DNA of 39,428 bases. Origin: an uncultured Thermotogae bacterium (GTDB taxonomy: Bacteria > Thermotogota > Thermotogae > Mesoaciditogales > Mesoaciditogaceae). A program made the position numbers and the translations under genes. The stretch lies in contig CAJXLN010000016.1 of NCBI GenBank assembly GCA_913056255.1, positions 1-39,428 of the forward strand, written 5' to 3'. Positions 27,686-35,243 of the stretch are shown here, in pieces. A model generated the notes under the pieces. That model made no database searches. It saw only the letters and a program-made list of their open reading frames with translations, and had not been told where the DNA came from. Position 1 is the stretch's first letter. The number at the start of each line of letters is the position of its first letter.

Positions 27686-28521
27686 TCTTAGCCGTTCTTG
27701 AGGGAATGTACAACTCCCTTGGAGAGTCTGAAAAACTCGTGGCAGACTATGTGATAAAAAGACCGGACGACGTTATACATTACAGCATAACCGAATTTTC
27801 GATGCATTGCAAAGCAAGTGAAGCAACTATTTATCGCTTGTGCAGAAGAATAGGGTTTGATGGATATCAGCAGTTCAAAATAACACTTGCCAGGGAATTA
27901 ACTCTTCCAAGTAGAGAATTCACATCTTTGGAAGAGGTGAAAGACTTTCCAGGATTCGTAAATGCCATGTTTGACGAAAATATAAGGATTTTGAAAGATA
28001 CAAGGCAACTGCTCGACGTAGAGAAGTTGCAAAAATCCGTAGAACTCATTTTGAATGCAAAGAGACTTCTCTTCTTTGGTGTTGGAAGATCCGCATCTAT
28101 AGCCAAAGATGGGAGTTTGAGATTCGCGATCCTGGGATTCCATACGGCCAGTTACTCAGATCCACACGCTCAGGTTATGGTCGGAGCTGGCCTTACGAAA
28201 TTCGATGTTGTCATAGGAATCAGTCACAGTGGATCGATCAGAGATATCATAAAATCCATGGAAATTGCCCGAGATACTGGAGCCAAAACGATCGCAATAA
28301 CAGCCGGGATCAATTCGCCAATAACGAAAGTCGCTGATATCGTTTTGTATTGCGCTGCCGGAATAGAGCGCCTCGGGAATTTTTTCAACAATAGAGTTGG
28401 AGAATTCGCCATAATGAACGTTTTGTACAGATCTGTGCTTTTACAAATGGAGGAAAAGATAAATCCACATTTGGACAATCTTTACAGTAACATCCTAAAA
28501 CCGAAGAGGTTTGAGAAATGA
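27682..28521 (+). CDS. RpiR-family regulator with HTH and SIS domains
   Basis: A transcription factor that senses a phosphosugar. The N-terminal HTH_6 domain (about 1-75) contains the SITEFSMHCKASEATIYRLCRRIGFDGYQ-type helix-turn-helix, and the SIS domain (about 105-250) contains FFGVGRSASIAKDG and GISHSGSIRDI, the phosphosugar-binding signatures. I start at TTG 27682, which overlaps the previous stop (TTGA) after AGAGGTGG; GTG 27673 or 27655 are possible in-frame alternatives. 279 aa. It sits inside the glycosyltransferase operon and probably controls it; the palindrome at 23207 is a candidate site. The SIS ligand would be a phosphosugar, perhaps a phosphorylated intermediate of the pathway (inference). 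Confidence 0.88.
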   Translation: MILAVLEGMYNSLGESEKLVADYVIKRPDDVIHYSITEFSMHCKASEATIYRLCRRIGFDGYQQFKITLARELTLPSREFTSLEEVKDFPGFVNAMFDENIRILKDTRQLLDVEKLQKSVELILNAKRLLFFGVGRSASIAKDGSLRFAILGFHTASYSDPHAQVMVGAGLTKFDVVIGISHSGSIRDIIKSMEIARDTGAKTIAITAGINSPITKVADIVLYCAAGIERLGNFFNNRVGEFAIMNVLYRSVLLQMEEKINPHLDNLYSNILKPKRFEK

Positions 28522-29849
28522 AAATAGCTTTAGTTCACTTCCGTGCGGGTGAAAAAGATGGTGTTTCACTTGAAATGGAGAAATGGAAAAGGACCCTCCA
28601 AAGAATGGGTCATGAAGTCACGTACATGGCAGGTAGTTTGGGAAAAGAGAAAGGATTCGTCCTCGATTCGATAAAATACGTCCATCCAATCAACAACCGA
28701 ATTCACTCTCATGCTTTTGATAACTTAACCGTATCCGAATCGCACTTAAAAGACGAAGTCATTTCTTACGCCCAGCATATTGAAAAAGAATTAGGTACTT
28801 ATCTAAAAAAATGGAAACCAGAACTTCTGATCGTGAACAATTTGTGGTCTCTTGGACACAATTTGGCGGCAGCGATCGCCCTTTACAATAGCGTAAAACG
28901 ATTTGGAATAAAAGCGATAGGTCACAACCACGATTTTTATTGGGAAAGGACACGTTATGCCCATCCAACCTGCAAATTCGTTGAAAAAACTCTTGAACGC
29001 TATTTTCCACCAGACGATCCTGATGTAAAACATGTTGTGATCAACAGGCTCGCTCAAATTGAGCTTGAAAAACGTAAGAAAATAAGTGCGAAGGTGATAC
29101 CGAACGTTTTTGATTTCGATCAAAAACCATGGATCAAAGATAACTTCAACTCAGACATGAGAAGAAGATTTGGCATATCAGAAAAGGATCTCGTCTTTTT
29201 ACAGGCCACTAGAGTTGTCGAAAGAAAAGCCATAGAGCTTGCTATCGATCTCGTAGCTGACTTCAAAAATCGTCACTTTTCTGAGTTAATCAGAAGTTCA
29301 ATCTACAATGGAAGAAAGATGGAAAAGGATTCGCGTGTGATCTTGTTTCTGGCAGGTTCTCCTGAATCTGACAGCCTTGTATATCGTGACAAGTTACAAG
29401 ATTATGCCAAATCGAAAAACGTGGAACTCATATTTGGATATGAACTCATAGCTGGAGAACGTGCATCGAATCATGAGAAAATCTATTCTTTGTGGGATGC
29501 GTACACAATGGGTGATGTTGTGACTTATCCAAGCATCAAAGAAGGATGGGGCAATCAATTCATAGAGGCGATTTTCGCGAAATTGCCGGTGATCGTTTTC
29601 GAATATCCGGTTTTTAAAAGCGACATAGAACCATTGGGATTTTGGACCATATCTCTCGGCGACAAATACACACTACACAATGGGCTTGTAAGCGTAGGTG
29701 AAGAAGAAACGAGTCGAGCATCTGATGAACTCTACAAGGCACTTCTTGACAAGGAAAGAACATTACAAATGGTTGAGAGGAATTTTTCCATAGGAAAAAA
29801 GCGCCTCTCTTTTAAGGCGCTTTCCGAATATCTTAAAGCACTGATCTGA
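28518..29849 (+). CDS. GT4-like glycosyltransferase
   Basis: A GT-B fold transferase (443 aa). The N-terminal acceptor domain begins MKIALVHFRAGEKDGVS; the C-terminal donor domain has the GT4 E-x7-E region (KEGWGNQFIEAIF). A metal-free retaining mechanism is expected for the family. The gene overlaps the regulator stop (ATGA) and is the last of the operon. Together with the GT81-like enzyme it could add a second sugar, as MggA or MggS add mannose to glucosylglycerate compounds in Petrotoga mobilis; this is inference from gene pairing. Its 3' end contains a hairpin that can terminate the convergent operon, so the sequence serves two purposes there. Confidence 0.75.
   Translation: MKIALVHFRAGEKDGVSLEMEKWKRTLQRMGHEVTYMAGSLGKEKGFVLDSIKYVHPINNRIHSHAFDNLTVSESHLKDEVISYAQHIEKELGTYLKKWKPELLIVNNLWSLGHNLAAAIALYNSVKRFGIKAIGHNHDFYWERTRYAHPTCKFVEKTLERYFPPDDPDVKHVVINRLAQIELEKRKKISAKVIPNVFDFDQKPWIKDNFNSDMRRRFGISEKDLVFLQATRVVERKAIELAIDLVADFKNRHFSELIRSSIYNGRKMEKDSRVILFLAGSPESDSLVYRDKLQDYAKSKNVELIFGYELIAGERASNHEKIYSLWDAYTMGDVVTYPSIKEGWGNQFIEAIFAKLPVIVFEYPVFKSDIEPLGFWTISLGDKYTLHNGLVSVGEEETSRASDELYKALLDKERTLQMVERNFSIGKKRLSFKALSEYLKALI
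29793..29823 (-). terminator. Terminator for the minus-strand operon, inside the GT4-like gene
   Basis: AAAGCGCCT (29798-29806) pairs with AGGCGCTTT (29815-29823), loop of eight. Read on the minus strand the stem is followed by TTTTTTCC. It therefore fits as the terminator of the genes at 29851-31974 and overlaps the last codons of the convergent gene. On the plus strand only TTT follows, so it is weaker there. Confidence 0.75.
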
Positions 29850-29850
29850 T

Positions 29851-30897
29851 TCAGAGGCCAAATCCAACTGTGTACATCCTTTGATAATCGTAACCAGCGT
29901 GAAATCCCGCATTTATGACGTACGTACCTCCGTACACTTTTAAGTCTCCCAATCTCAACTCAGCACCCCCAACAAGCCATCCTGCGGACAGGCCGCCGTA
30001 GATTCTAACGAGATCAAAAGGTACGTATCGAATTCCAACATGCAATCTTCTGAAAAAAGAATAACGATTGTCAAGGAGTTTCTCAAAATCCACACCAATT
30101 GTCAAGTTGTGTGTGATGAATCCCGTTCCGATCCTCAAGTCAGGTGTGGAAGAATTCATCACATTGTGCCATAATCCTCCAAGAGCAAAAGAACCTTTAG
30201 AGATTTTTACACCGAGATCAGCGTTGGAAGTTGCGTCGTACGTCAAATCCGGTTCAAAGGTTGATGAGTTTACAAATAAGACAGAAAGATCATCAATGGA
30301 ATATATGTCTGGCATGACATAGCCATATCTGTAGGTTCCACCAAGTGAAAACTTGACACTCGAAATATCAAATGCTACCGCTCCGGTCCCCTCAACGTAC
30401 GCAGCCGCTTTTGCGTGCAACGAGATGAAAGGTATCAGATCATTAGACACGAATGATTTGACATATCCTTGTGAGAGTCCAGAAATACCAAACGCGAAAT
30501 TTCTGGCATTATATCCGATGTATCCATTTGCTTTAACTACCGCTCTATTCGTATTGAGAAGGTCTTGTTCATAATTTTTAAGAAAATAATTCACTTTGTA
30601 AGTGGTGTTTGTGGATGCAAGAACCGATTTTATTTCACTTATGTGTGTGAGTGCTTTTAATGCGGCTGATCCTGCGCCATAACTCATATTTACGCTTACG
30701 TTTGGAAGATCAAATACGAATCCCTTGCCATTTGTGAGACCGGCGGGATTGTAATAAATGGCATTTACATCATCGGAAATGCCTGTAAAGGCTTCCCCCA
30801 TCGATAGCGTTTCAAAAGAATTGTAAAAGCTCAAATCAAAAGAAAAAGCCATAACAGACAAAAGAACTACCAAAAAGAAAATGATATATTTTTTCAA
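29851..30897 (-). CDS. Outer-membrane beta-barrel protein (UPF0164/PorV-like)
   Basis: The 348-residue product starts with a signal peptide (KKYIIFFLVVLLSVMAFSF) and contains the SMGEAFTGISDDVNAIYYNPAGL block, which recurs in PorV, PorQ and UPF0164-type outer-membrane barrel proteins. Alternating hydrophobic and polar strands fill the rest, and it ends in a strand closing with Gly-Phe-Gly-Leu. I start at TTG 30897, nine bases after AAAGGAG; TTG 30906 abuts that site. It is second in a minus-strand pair after a lipoprotein gene. It stands one base from the stop of the convergent operon. A role in envelope structure or export is likely but the substrate is unknown. Confidence 0.7.
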   Translation of the reverse strand: MKKYIIFFLVVLLSVMAFSFDLSFYNSFETLSMGEAFTGISDDVNAIYYNPAGLTNGKGFVFDLPNVSVNMSYGAGSAALKALTHISEIKSVLASTNTTYKVNYFLKNYEQDLLNTNRAVVKANGYIGYNARNFAFGISGLSQGYVKSFVSNDLIPFISLHAKAAAYVEGTGAVAFDISSVKFSLGGTYRYGYVMPDIYSIDDLSVLFVNSSTFEPDLTYDATSNADLGVKISKGSFALGGLWHNVMNSSTPDLRIGTGFITHNLTIGVDFEKLLDNRYSFFRRLHVGIRYVPFDLVRIYGGLSAGWLVGGAELRLGDLKVYGGTYVINAGFHAGYDYQRMYTVGFGL

Positions 30898-30930
30898 CGA
30901 ATTCAACTCCTTTGCTATAAAAGTTGCAGT

Positions 30931-31974
30931 CTATTGAATTATCGTCTCAATTACACCCAACAGTTCTCCAAGAGTTTTAAGAAACGATAGTCTTCCGGAA
31001 TCCAAGATATTTAAAACCATTTCAGTCTTATCGATGATCTTTTCGATAGATGCTGTATCGACGGAAATAGACGGCGGAATGTGGTTTAAAGCATCTCTTG
31101 CCGATTGAACTGACTCGTGCATCTTTTCTACGACTTTTTGTGAGAGTTCTGAATTTCCATAAGTGCCAAGTTTTACGTTTAGCATCTTTTCAAATTCCTC
31201 TTGGGAGATGGAATCTTTAAATCTATTGTTTTTCTTGTCCCATACGTAGTTGAATATATCATCTGATGTGGTAAGGACACCATCGCCATTCGAATCGAAG
31301 AGTGCTGTGGATACGTAAAGCGAATTGTAAATCACGTTGGAAACATCCCAATTGAATTCACCATTTCCACCATATACAGAGAGTAAAGATGAAAGTTCGC
31401 CCAAAAGATCCATAGTGGGCATATCTCTTGACAAGGAGAGCAGAATTGTCAAGCTCTTTATCACCTTAGTAGAATCGAACGAGATGGAAGCATCTTTAAC
31501 CGAGACGGAGTTCGATTGTGGTAGAATATCAAGCAGTGTACCAACAACGGTCGTTATCGATAGATTTTTTATTTGAGAGATCGATCTGACCATAGCAATT
31601 GCGGCATTCTTCACAACTGAAGCAGTTGTACTGTTTGAAGAAATTTTACCACTTTCGATCTGTGATTTTATGTTCTTAACGTCAGATGCCGTCTGCTCGA
31701 TTACCTGTTTTGCCTTTGAAGAGGTTGCAGAGCCAGTCAACGCATCGTAAAGATCCATTTTCGTGCCTGCTGATGTGGATGCCACACTCGTTATGACATC
31801 GGAAGAAAGGTTAATACTCACTTGTGAATTTCCTTTATCCGCCGCATCCAGTGCACTTTTAGCTTTAGTAAGATTAGAACTTGGTTTATCAACTGGTTTA
31901 AAAACGTTGACCGCACACGAAGATAGGATAACCACTAAAACAACGGTTATCATCATAAGCACTATTTTTTTCAC
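30931..31974 (-). CDS. Secreted lipoprotein with an EF-hand-like calcium loop
   Basis: The signal peptide ends in a lipobox (VVILSSC, Cys at about 20), so it should be lipidated by Lgt. The mature part (about 325 aa) is Ser/Lys-rich and mostly helical, and contains DSNGDGVLTTSDD, which fits the D-x-N-x-DG-x5-D calcium loop seen in EF-hands and dockerins. I recognise no family. I start at GTG 31974, about 11 bases after AAAAGGAG; GTG 31995 lies before that site. It precedes the beta-barrel gene by 33 bp and the two may form an envelope pair. Confidence 0.65.
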   Translation of the reverse strand: MKKIVLMMITVVLVVILSSCAVNVFKPVDKPSSNLTKAKSALDAADKGNSQVSINLSSDVITSVASTSAGTKMDLYDALTGSATSSKAKQVIEQTASDVKNIKSQIESGKISSNSTTASVVKNAAIAMVRSISQIKNLSITTVVGTLLDILPQSNSVSVKDASISFDSTKVIKSLTILLSLSRDMPTMDLLGELSSLLSVYGGNGEFNWDVSNVIYNSLYVSTALFDSNGDGVLTTSDDIFNYVWDKKNNRFKDSISQEEFEKMLNVKLGTYGNSELSQKVVEKMHESVQSARDALNHIPPSISVDTASIEKIIDKTEMVLNILDSGRLSFLKTLGELLGVIETIIQ

Positions 31975-32113
31975 AATTGCATCACTCCTTTTCACTGAAT
32001 ATTATCGGATAAAAGATCAAAAAATTCACTTTTTATCTCTGGCAAGATCTCATTTTCTTCACAGAACAATGAGCATCTTCTGCTTTCTTGATATGTGTAA
32101 TGCTCCCATAAAA

Positions 32114-32145
32114 AACGTTGGACAGTCTAAACGTTGGACAGTCTA
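32114..32145. repeat. Two perfect tandem copies of a 16-bp sequence
   Basis: AACGTTGGACAGTCTA occurs at 32114-32129 and again at 32130-32145. The TGGACAGTCT core looks like the end of an insertion sequence or a paired protein-binding site; no transposase is adjacent. Confidence 0.85.
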
Positions 32146-32158
32146 TATGTTAAAATAA

Positions 32159-32242
32159 ATGAAGAAAACTTCCGATCTTAGGAAACAGAAAAGGAAAGAG
32201 ATTATAGAAGATCCGGACACGCTGTCCGGTTTTGTTTGGTAA
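32159..32242 (+). CDS. Very small hypothetical frame
   Basis: ATG 32159 to TAA 32242 encodes 27 mostly charged residues (MKKTSDLRKQKRKEIIEDPD and a short tail). No ribosome site is seen, and its end overlaps a terminator-like hairpin. It may be the truncated start of a lost gene. Confidence 0.2.
   Translation: MKKTSDLRKQKRKEIIEDPDTLSGFVW
32213..32236 (+). terminator. Terminator-like hairpin
   Basis: CCGGACA (32213-32219) pairs with TGTCCGG (32223-32229), loop CGC, followed by TTTTGTTT. The GC-rich stem and U-rich tail fit a rho-independent terminator on the plus strand. Confidence 0.6.
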
Positions 32243-32357
32243 AAAACCAAAGAAGAATTTCCTTTGAAAAAAATCCGAAAATTTTCTTGATCAAAGCAGA
32301 AAAATCCCTTTTGTTCGGGAATTTTTTATTGCAGACGGATAAAACGAGGTGAATTTT

Positions 32358-33230
32358 TTGAAAGCACGAATCGAATGTTTTTCATGCGTAATGGCCCAGG
32401 CACACAGAAGCCTTTCAGAATGGAAAAGCGATAGTAAGGCGAAATTCGGTGCCATGCTCGAAGCGTCCGTTAAACTCGCTTCGGCTGAATTCGGGATGAA
32501 GCCCATAGAACTTTCAAAATTGGCAAACGACGCGATTAAAAGGTACACGAAGATCGAGGATCTTTACGTTGACAGAAAGGCTAAACTGAACGAAAACGCC
32601 ATGAAGATAGTGAGCGACGTTGTAGCTGCATCGAAAAGTTCTAACGATCCACTGAAATTCCTTTTAAAATCCGCCATACTGGGAAACAATCTCGATCTCG
32701 GTATAAACGAAGTCGATGTCGATTCGAAGATCGTTGAAAAGATCGAAAAAACGGATCTGGCGCTCGATGATTTCAACCTTTTTATGGAAAAACTCGAAAA
32801 GGCGAGATCAATACTCTACATTCTTGACAACACCGGAGAAGTCGTCTTCGACAAGGCCTTTGTAGATCTCATTAAAGAAAGATTCCATCCCAATTTGAAG
32901 GTTGCGGTAAGGAGTGCTCCTATAATAAACGACGTTACGAAAAAAGAGGCTCTTGAAGTAGGATTCAAAGAAGACGATATAATAGAATCCGGTTCAACCA
33001 TGGCTGGAATGACACTCGACGTCGCCAGTGAAGAATTCATAAAAGCCTGGAAAAACGCTGATTTAATAATCTCCAAAGGTCAGGGAAACTTCGAAGGACT
33101 TGAAGAAATAGAGGACGAAAGACTTTTCTTTCTTCTCGTGGCCAAATGTCGGATAATAAGCGAAATGTTGAACGTCACTATCGGTGAGATGGTCCTGAAA
33201 AACTCTAAAGGGAGCGATAACATGTCATGA
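32358..33230 (+). CDS. DUF89/ARMT1-like damage-control phosphatase family protein
   Basis: DUF89 proteins are metal-dependent phosphatases thought to remove damaged or over-reactive phosphometabolites. The archaeal-type N-terminus carries a Cys-x2-Cys (IECFSCVMAQA), and the core has the metal-binding LDNTGEVVFD and the late KGQGNFEGL signature. 290 aa matches the compact prokaryotic group. I start at TTG 32358, eight bases after GAGG; GTG 32349 overlaps that site. It stands alone between two intergenic regions; whether it belongs to the metal island by function is unknown. The substrate cannot be inferred. Confidence 0.85.
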   Translation: MKARIECFSCVMAQAHRSLSEWKSDSKAKFGAMLEASVKLASAEFGMKPIELSKLANDAIKRYTKIEDLYVDRKAKLNENAMKIVSDVVAASKSSNDPLKFLLKSAILGNNLDLGINEVDVDSKIVEKIEKTDLALDDFNLFMEKLEKARSILYILDNTGEVVFDKAFVDLIKERFHPNLKVAVRSAPIINDVTKKEALEVGFKEDDIIESGSTMAGMTLDVASEEFIKAWKNADLIISKGQGNFEGLEEIEDERLFFLLVAKCRIISEMLNVTIGEMVLKNSKGSDNMS

Positions 33231-33471
33231 ACGATTCTAATCTACTTTCCTTGTTTTTTCGTCAACGAATGGATCTCGGTGCAACACTTTCGACATCAGG
33301 CTATTTTCCCGCTCTGAACGGAATACAGGATAGGTTATATTCAAATTCGGCTTTACGTCGAAAAAGTACATGCTCGTTCGTTTTACAAGAAGAAAGCCAT
33401 TCATGAATCGGAAATACATCTTGATAAGATAAAATCTTGTCTTTCATAAGATGGGGTTTTGAGATGTGTAT
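33231..33471. other. Intergenic spacer between DUF89 and the CDF gene
   Basis: The two flanking genes converge here. A minus-strand frame of 60 codons (33237-33419) exists but has no ribosome site and weak coding character. No strong terminator was identified. Confidence 0.4.
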
Positions 33472-34374
33472 TTAAACTTTTTCGATTATCAAAGATTCAT
33501 CTTCGCATGGAGTTTCTTCCATCTGGATCGTCAAATGCGATATTTCGTACTTAGAACGAAGCAAATTCGTGACGTTGCTCCTTATCACGTCAGCATTCTT
33601 AGTATCAGTCGGCTTCACGCGCACGTGACATTCCATCACCGTATCTTCTCCATCGAGACTCCATACGTGAACGTGATGAAATGAGGCCACCCCTCGAATG
33701 GCTTCTACATCCCATTTCATTTGGGAAAAGTCCAGTTTTTTGGATGTGCCCTCCATCAGTATGTTTATCGATTTCGCCACTATCTTGAATGATTCGTAAG
33801 AAATGTAGGCTATGATTCCGAAGGTAACGAGTGGATCGAGAAAGTACCAGTGATAAGCCTCTATCAGAATTCCGACCACCACAACAGCTGCGGAATTCAT
33901 CGAATCTGAAAGCATGTGGATGAAAGCGGCCTTTACGTTGAGATCGTTATGCGAATGCCCGTGAAGAAAAAGCGCCCCGATCACGTTCACGACAAGAGCT
34001 ATTGAGGCGATCCATATCATCATACCTCCGTTGACCGTTTCCGGGTGAATAAGCCTTATTACAGCCTCATATCCGAGAAATGCAAAACTCATGAGAAGGA
34101 GCACTGAATTCACAAGTGCGGCTATTATTCCGGCACGTTTGTAACCGTAGGTTTTTTTCTCGTTTCTGTTTTTCTTCGCGGCCTTGTGTGCGAAAAGGCT
34201 TAAAATCATTCCGCCGGCATCCTCCAGGTTGTGAAGCGAATCCGACACGAGGGCATAACTTCCGGCGATGAATCCAAATGTGAGCTCGAACCCAACTATC
34301 AAAAAATTCATTGCAACGTTGATCCACAACGCCTTTGACGCGTCACTATGATCGTGGTGAAGATCTTCACTCAT
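33472..34374 (-). CDS. Cation diffusion facilitator, Zn(II)/Cd(II) efflux type
   Basis: Exports divalent metal in exchange for protons at the inner membrane. Six TM segments are present. The transport site is His48/Asp52 in TM2 (HNLED) and His153/Asp157 in TM5 (HMLSD); the HxxxD-HxxxD pairing is the zinc-selective form in the CzcD/ZitB group. A His-rich N-terminus and the HGHSHND loop between TM4 and TM5 fit zinc handling. The C-terminal cytoplasmic domain (about 215-300) has the HHVHVWSLDG block. Its start overlaps the end of the ArsR/SmtB-type regulator gene by 8 bp, so both are one transcript. Confidence 0.92.
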   Translation of the reverse strand: MSEDLHHDHSDASKALWINVAMNFLIVGFELTFGFIAGSYALVSDSLHNLEDAGGMILSLFAHKAAKKNRNEKKTYGYKRAGIIAALVNSVLLLMSFAFLGYEAVIRLIHPETVNGGMMIWIASIALVVNVIGALFLHGHSHNDLNVKAAFIHMLSDSMNSAAVVVVGILIEAYHWYFLDPLVTFGIIAYISYESFKIVAKSINILMEGTSKKLDFSQMKWDVEAIRGVASFHHVHVWSLDGEDTVMECHVRVKPTDTKNADVIRSNVTNLLRSKYEISHLTIQMEETPCEDESLIIEKV

Positions 34375-34663
34375 ACAATTCCTCCTTCGCGTGCTCTCTT
34401 AGGGTTGCTAACAGATTTGAAATGTGTGAATCCGAAAGCGAATAAAAGATTTTTTTGCCGTCTTTTCTCGTTTTTACCATTCTGCCGAGTTTTAAGATTT
34501 TCAGCTGATTGGAAACGGTGGATTGTTTGAGCCCGAGATCCGCAACGATCTTTCCAACGCAGGCTTCACCGTTTTCAAGAAGGTACACGAGAATCTCGAT
34601 TCTCAGTTCATTTCCGAACATCCTGCCTAAATTTGCCATCAAACTCGAAATATTCTTATCCAT
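34367..34663 (-). CDS. ArsR/SmtB-family repressor with a zinc-type alpha5 site
   Basis: A winged-helix metal-sensing repressor (98 aa). The DNA-recognition helix region reads LKQSTVSNQLKILK. The C-terminal helix carries Asp78, His80, His91 and Glu94, spaced D-x-H-x10-H-x2-E, exactly the alpha5 zinc site of SmtB (Asp104, His106, His117, Glu120). The arsenic-type Cys-x-Cys of helix 3 is absent; only one Cys is there (EACVGK). So it should release DNA on Zn(II), in line with the coupled CDF exporter. The ATG at 34663 has no ribosome site and lies about two bases after the predicted transcription start, so the message is probably leaderless. Confidence 0.9.
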   Translation of the reverse strand: MDKNISSLMANLGRMFGNELRIEILVYLLENGEACVGKIVADLGLKQSTVSNQLKILKLGRMVKTRKDGKKIFYSLSDSHISNLLATLREHAKEELYE

Positions 34664-34665
34664 AT

Positions 34666-34700
34666 ATCATGATTATATGATGTTTTTTTCAAAAAGTCAA
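34666..34700 (-). promoter_or_regulatory. Promoter and overlapping operator of the Zn-type arsR/CDF operon
   Basis: On the minus strand TTGACT (34700-34695), a 17-bp spacer and TATAAT (34677-34672) form a near-consensus sigma-A promoter. The expected start at about 34665 leaves one or two bases before ATG 34663. An inverted repeat ATCAT-N6-ATGAT (34666-34681) covers the -10 box, the right place for an ArsR/SmtB operator. Confidence 0.75.
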
Positions 34701-34728
34701 TTCCCAAATTTTAACTTTTTGTGTCAGA

Positions 34729-35208
34729 CTTCAAGAAGTTTTTTGTTGAGAACGCCGACCCACAGGATTTTGGCTATGATCGTTATGGTGAATATGAAGG
34801 CCCACAAAAAAAGAGAGAATGGGATCTTTCCCTCTTTTTTGATGTGGTGCAAAAAGCTGACGATCGCTACGCCGAGGTTCCATATGCCGAACCCCCCATA
34901 GTATCGTAGAAGTTGTGTAAAGCGTGCTCGTAGAGGAAAGCAGTCCAAACATCTTCGTAGAGGAAAGCAGTCCAAACATCTTCGCGGAATTTGTCATTCC
35001 AATAATTGTTGTGGTGTTAACGGCTTCTTCGATTGTCATGTTTCTTATGTCAACGCCGATGTGCTCTTTTCCGGGTCAAAATCACTTGATTTGAAAGCGT
35101 CTCTGAACATCTTTTTCTGCATCGTCGGATCGCAGGCGCCTCCTTGACACTTTCCGCAAAACTCGGCATAATATTCGGGATTTTTTTCACAAAAGTTTTC
35201 TTCGAAAA
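34729..35208 (-). pseudogene. Decayed membrane-protein gene with an N-terminal cysteine cluster
   Basis: Three minus-strand frames join into what was one gene. The first part (about 35208-35060) is hydrophilic and holds FCGKCQGGACDP; after one frameshift near 35060 the second reads GVDIRNMTIEEAVNTTTIIG; after another near 34910 the third gives two hydrophobic stretches (FGIWNLGVAIVSFLH and FSLFLWAFIFTITIIAKIL) and a stop at 34729. A 27-bp tandem duplication lies in the middle. I do not recognise the family. It is not translatable as one chain. Confidence 0.6.
34930..34983. repeat. 27-bp perfect tandem duplication
   Basis: The 27-bp unit at 34930-34956 is repeated exactly at 34957-34983 within the decayed membrane-protein gene. 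It adds nine codons (KMFGLLSST) in frame. Confidence 0.95.
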
Positions 35209-35232
35209 CCGCTTTTTACGGCGGTTTTCGAA
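35201..35232 (-). terminator. Long perfect hairpin after the SPW gene
   Basis: TTCGAAAACCGC (35201-35212) pairs with GCGGTTTTCGAA (35221-35232), 12 bp with an eight-base loop, just downstream of the SPW gene on the minus strand. No clean T-run follows on either strand, so it may be an RNA-stabilising hairpin or a weak terminator. Confidence 0.55.
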
Positions 35233-35243
35233 AACTCAGTTTA

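Larger units (their letters stand above)
31996..32357. other. Intergenic region with a 16-bp tandem repeat and hairpins
   Basis: It separates the minus-strand pair from the DUF89 gene and marks the left edge of the metal/metalloid region. It holds the tandem repeat at 32114-32145, a small frame at 32159-32242, and a hairpin at 32213-32236. No clear promoter was found for either neighbour. Confidence 0.5.

Noticed and set aside
33237-33419. 60-codon minus-strand frame between DUF89 and CDF genes
   Set aside because: No ribosome site, no recognisable motif; kept only as intergenic note.
34721-34909. 62-codon plus-strand frame
   Set aside because: Antisense to the decayed membrane gene, whose minus-strand reading gives the meaningful TM segments.
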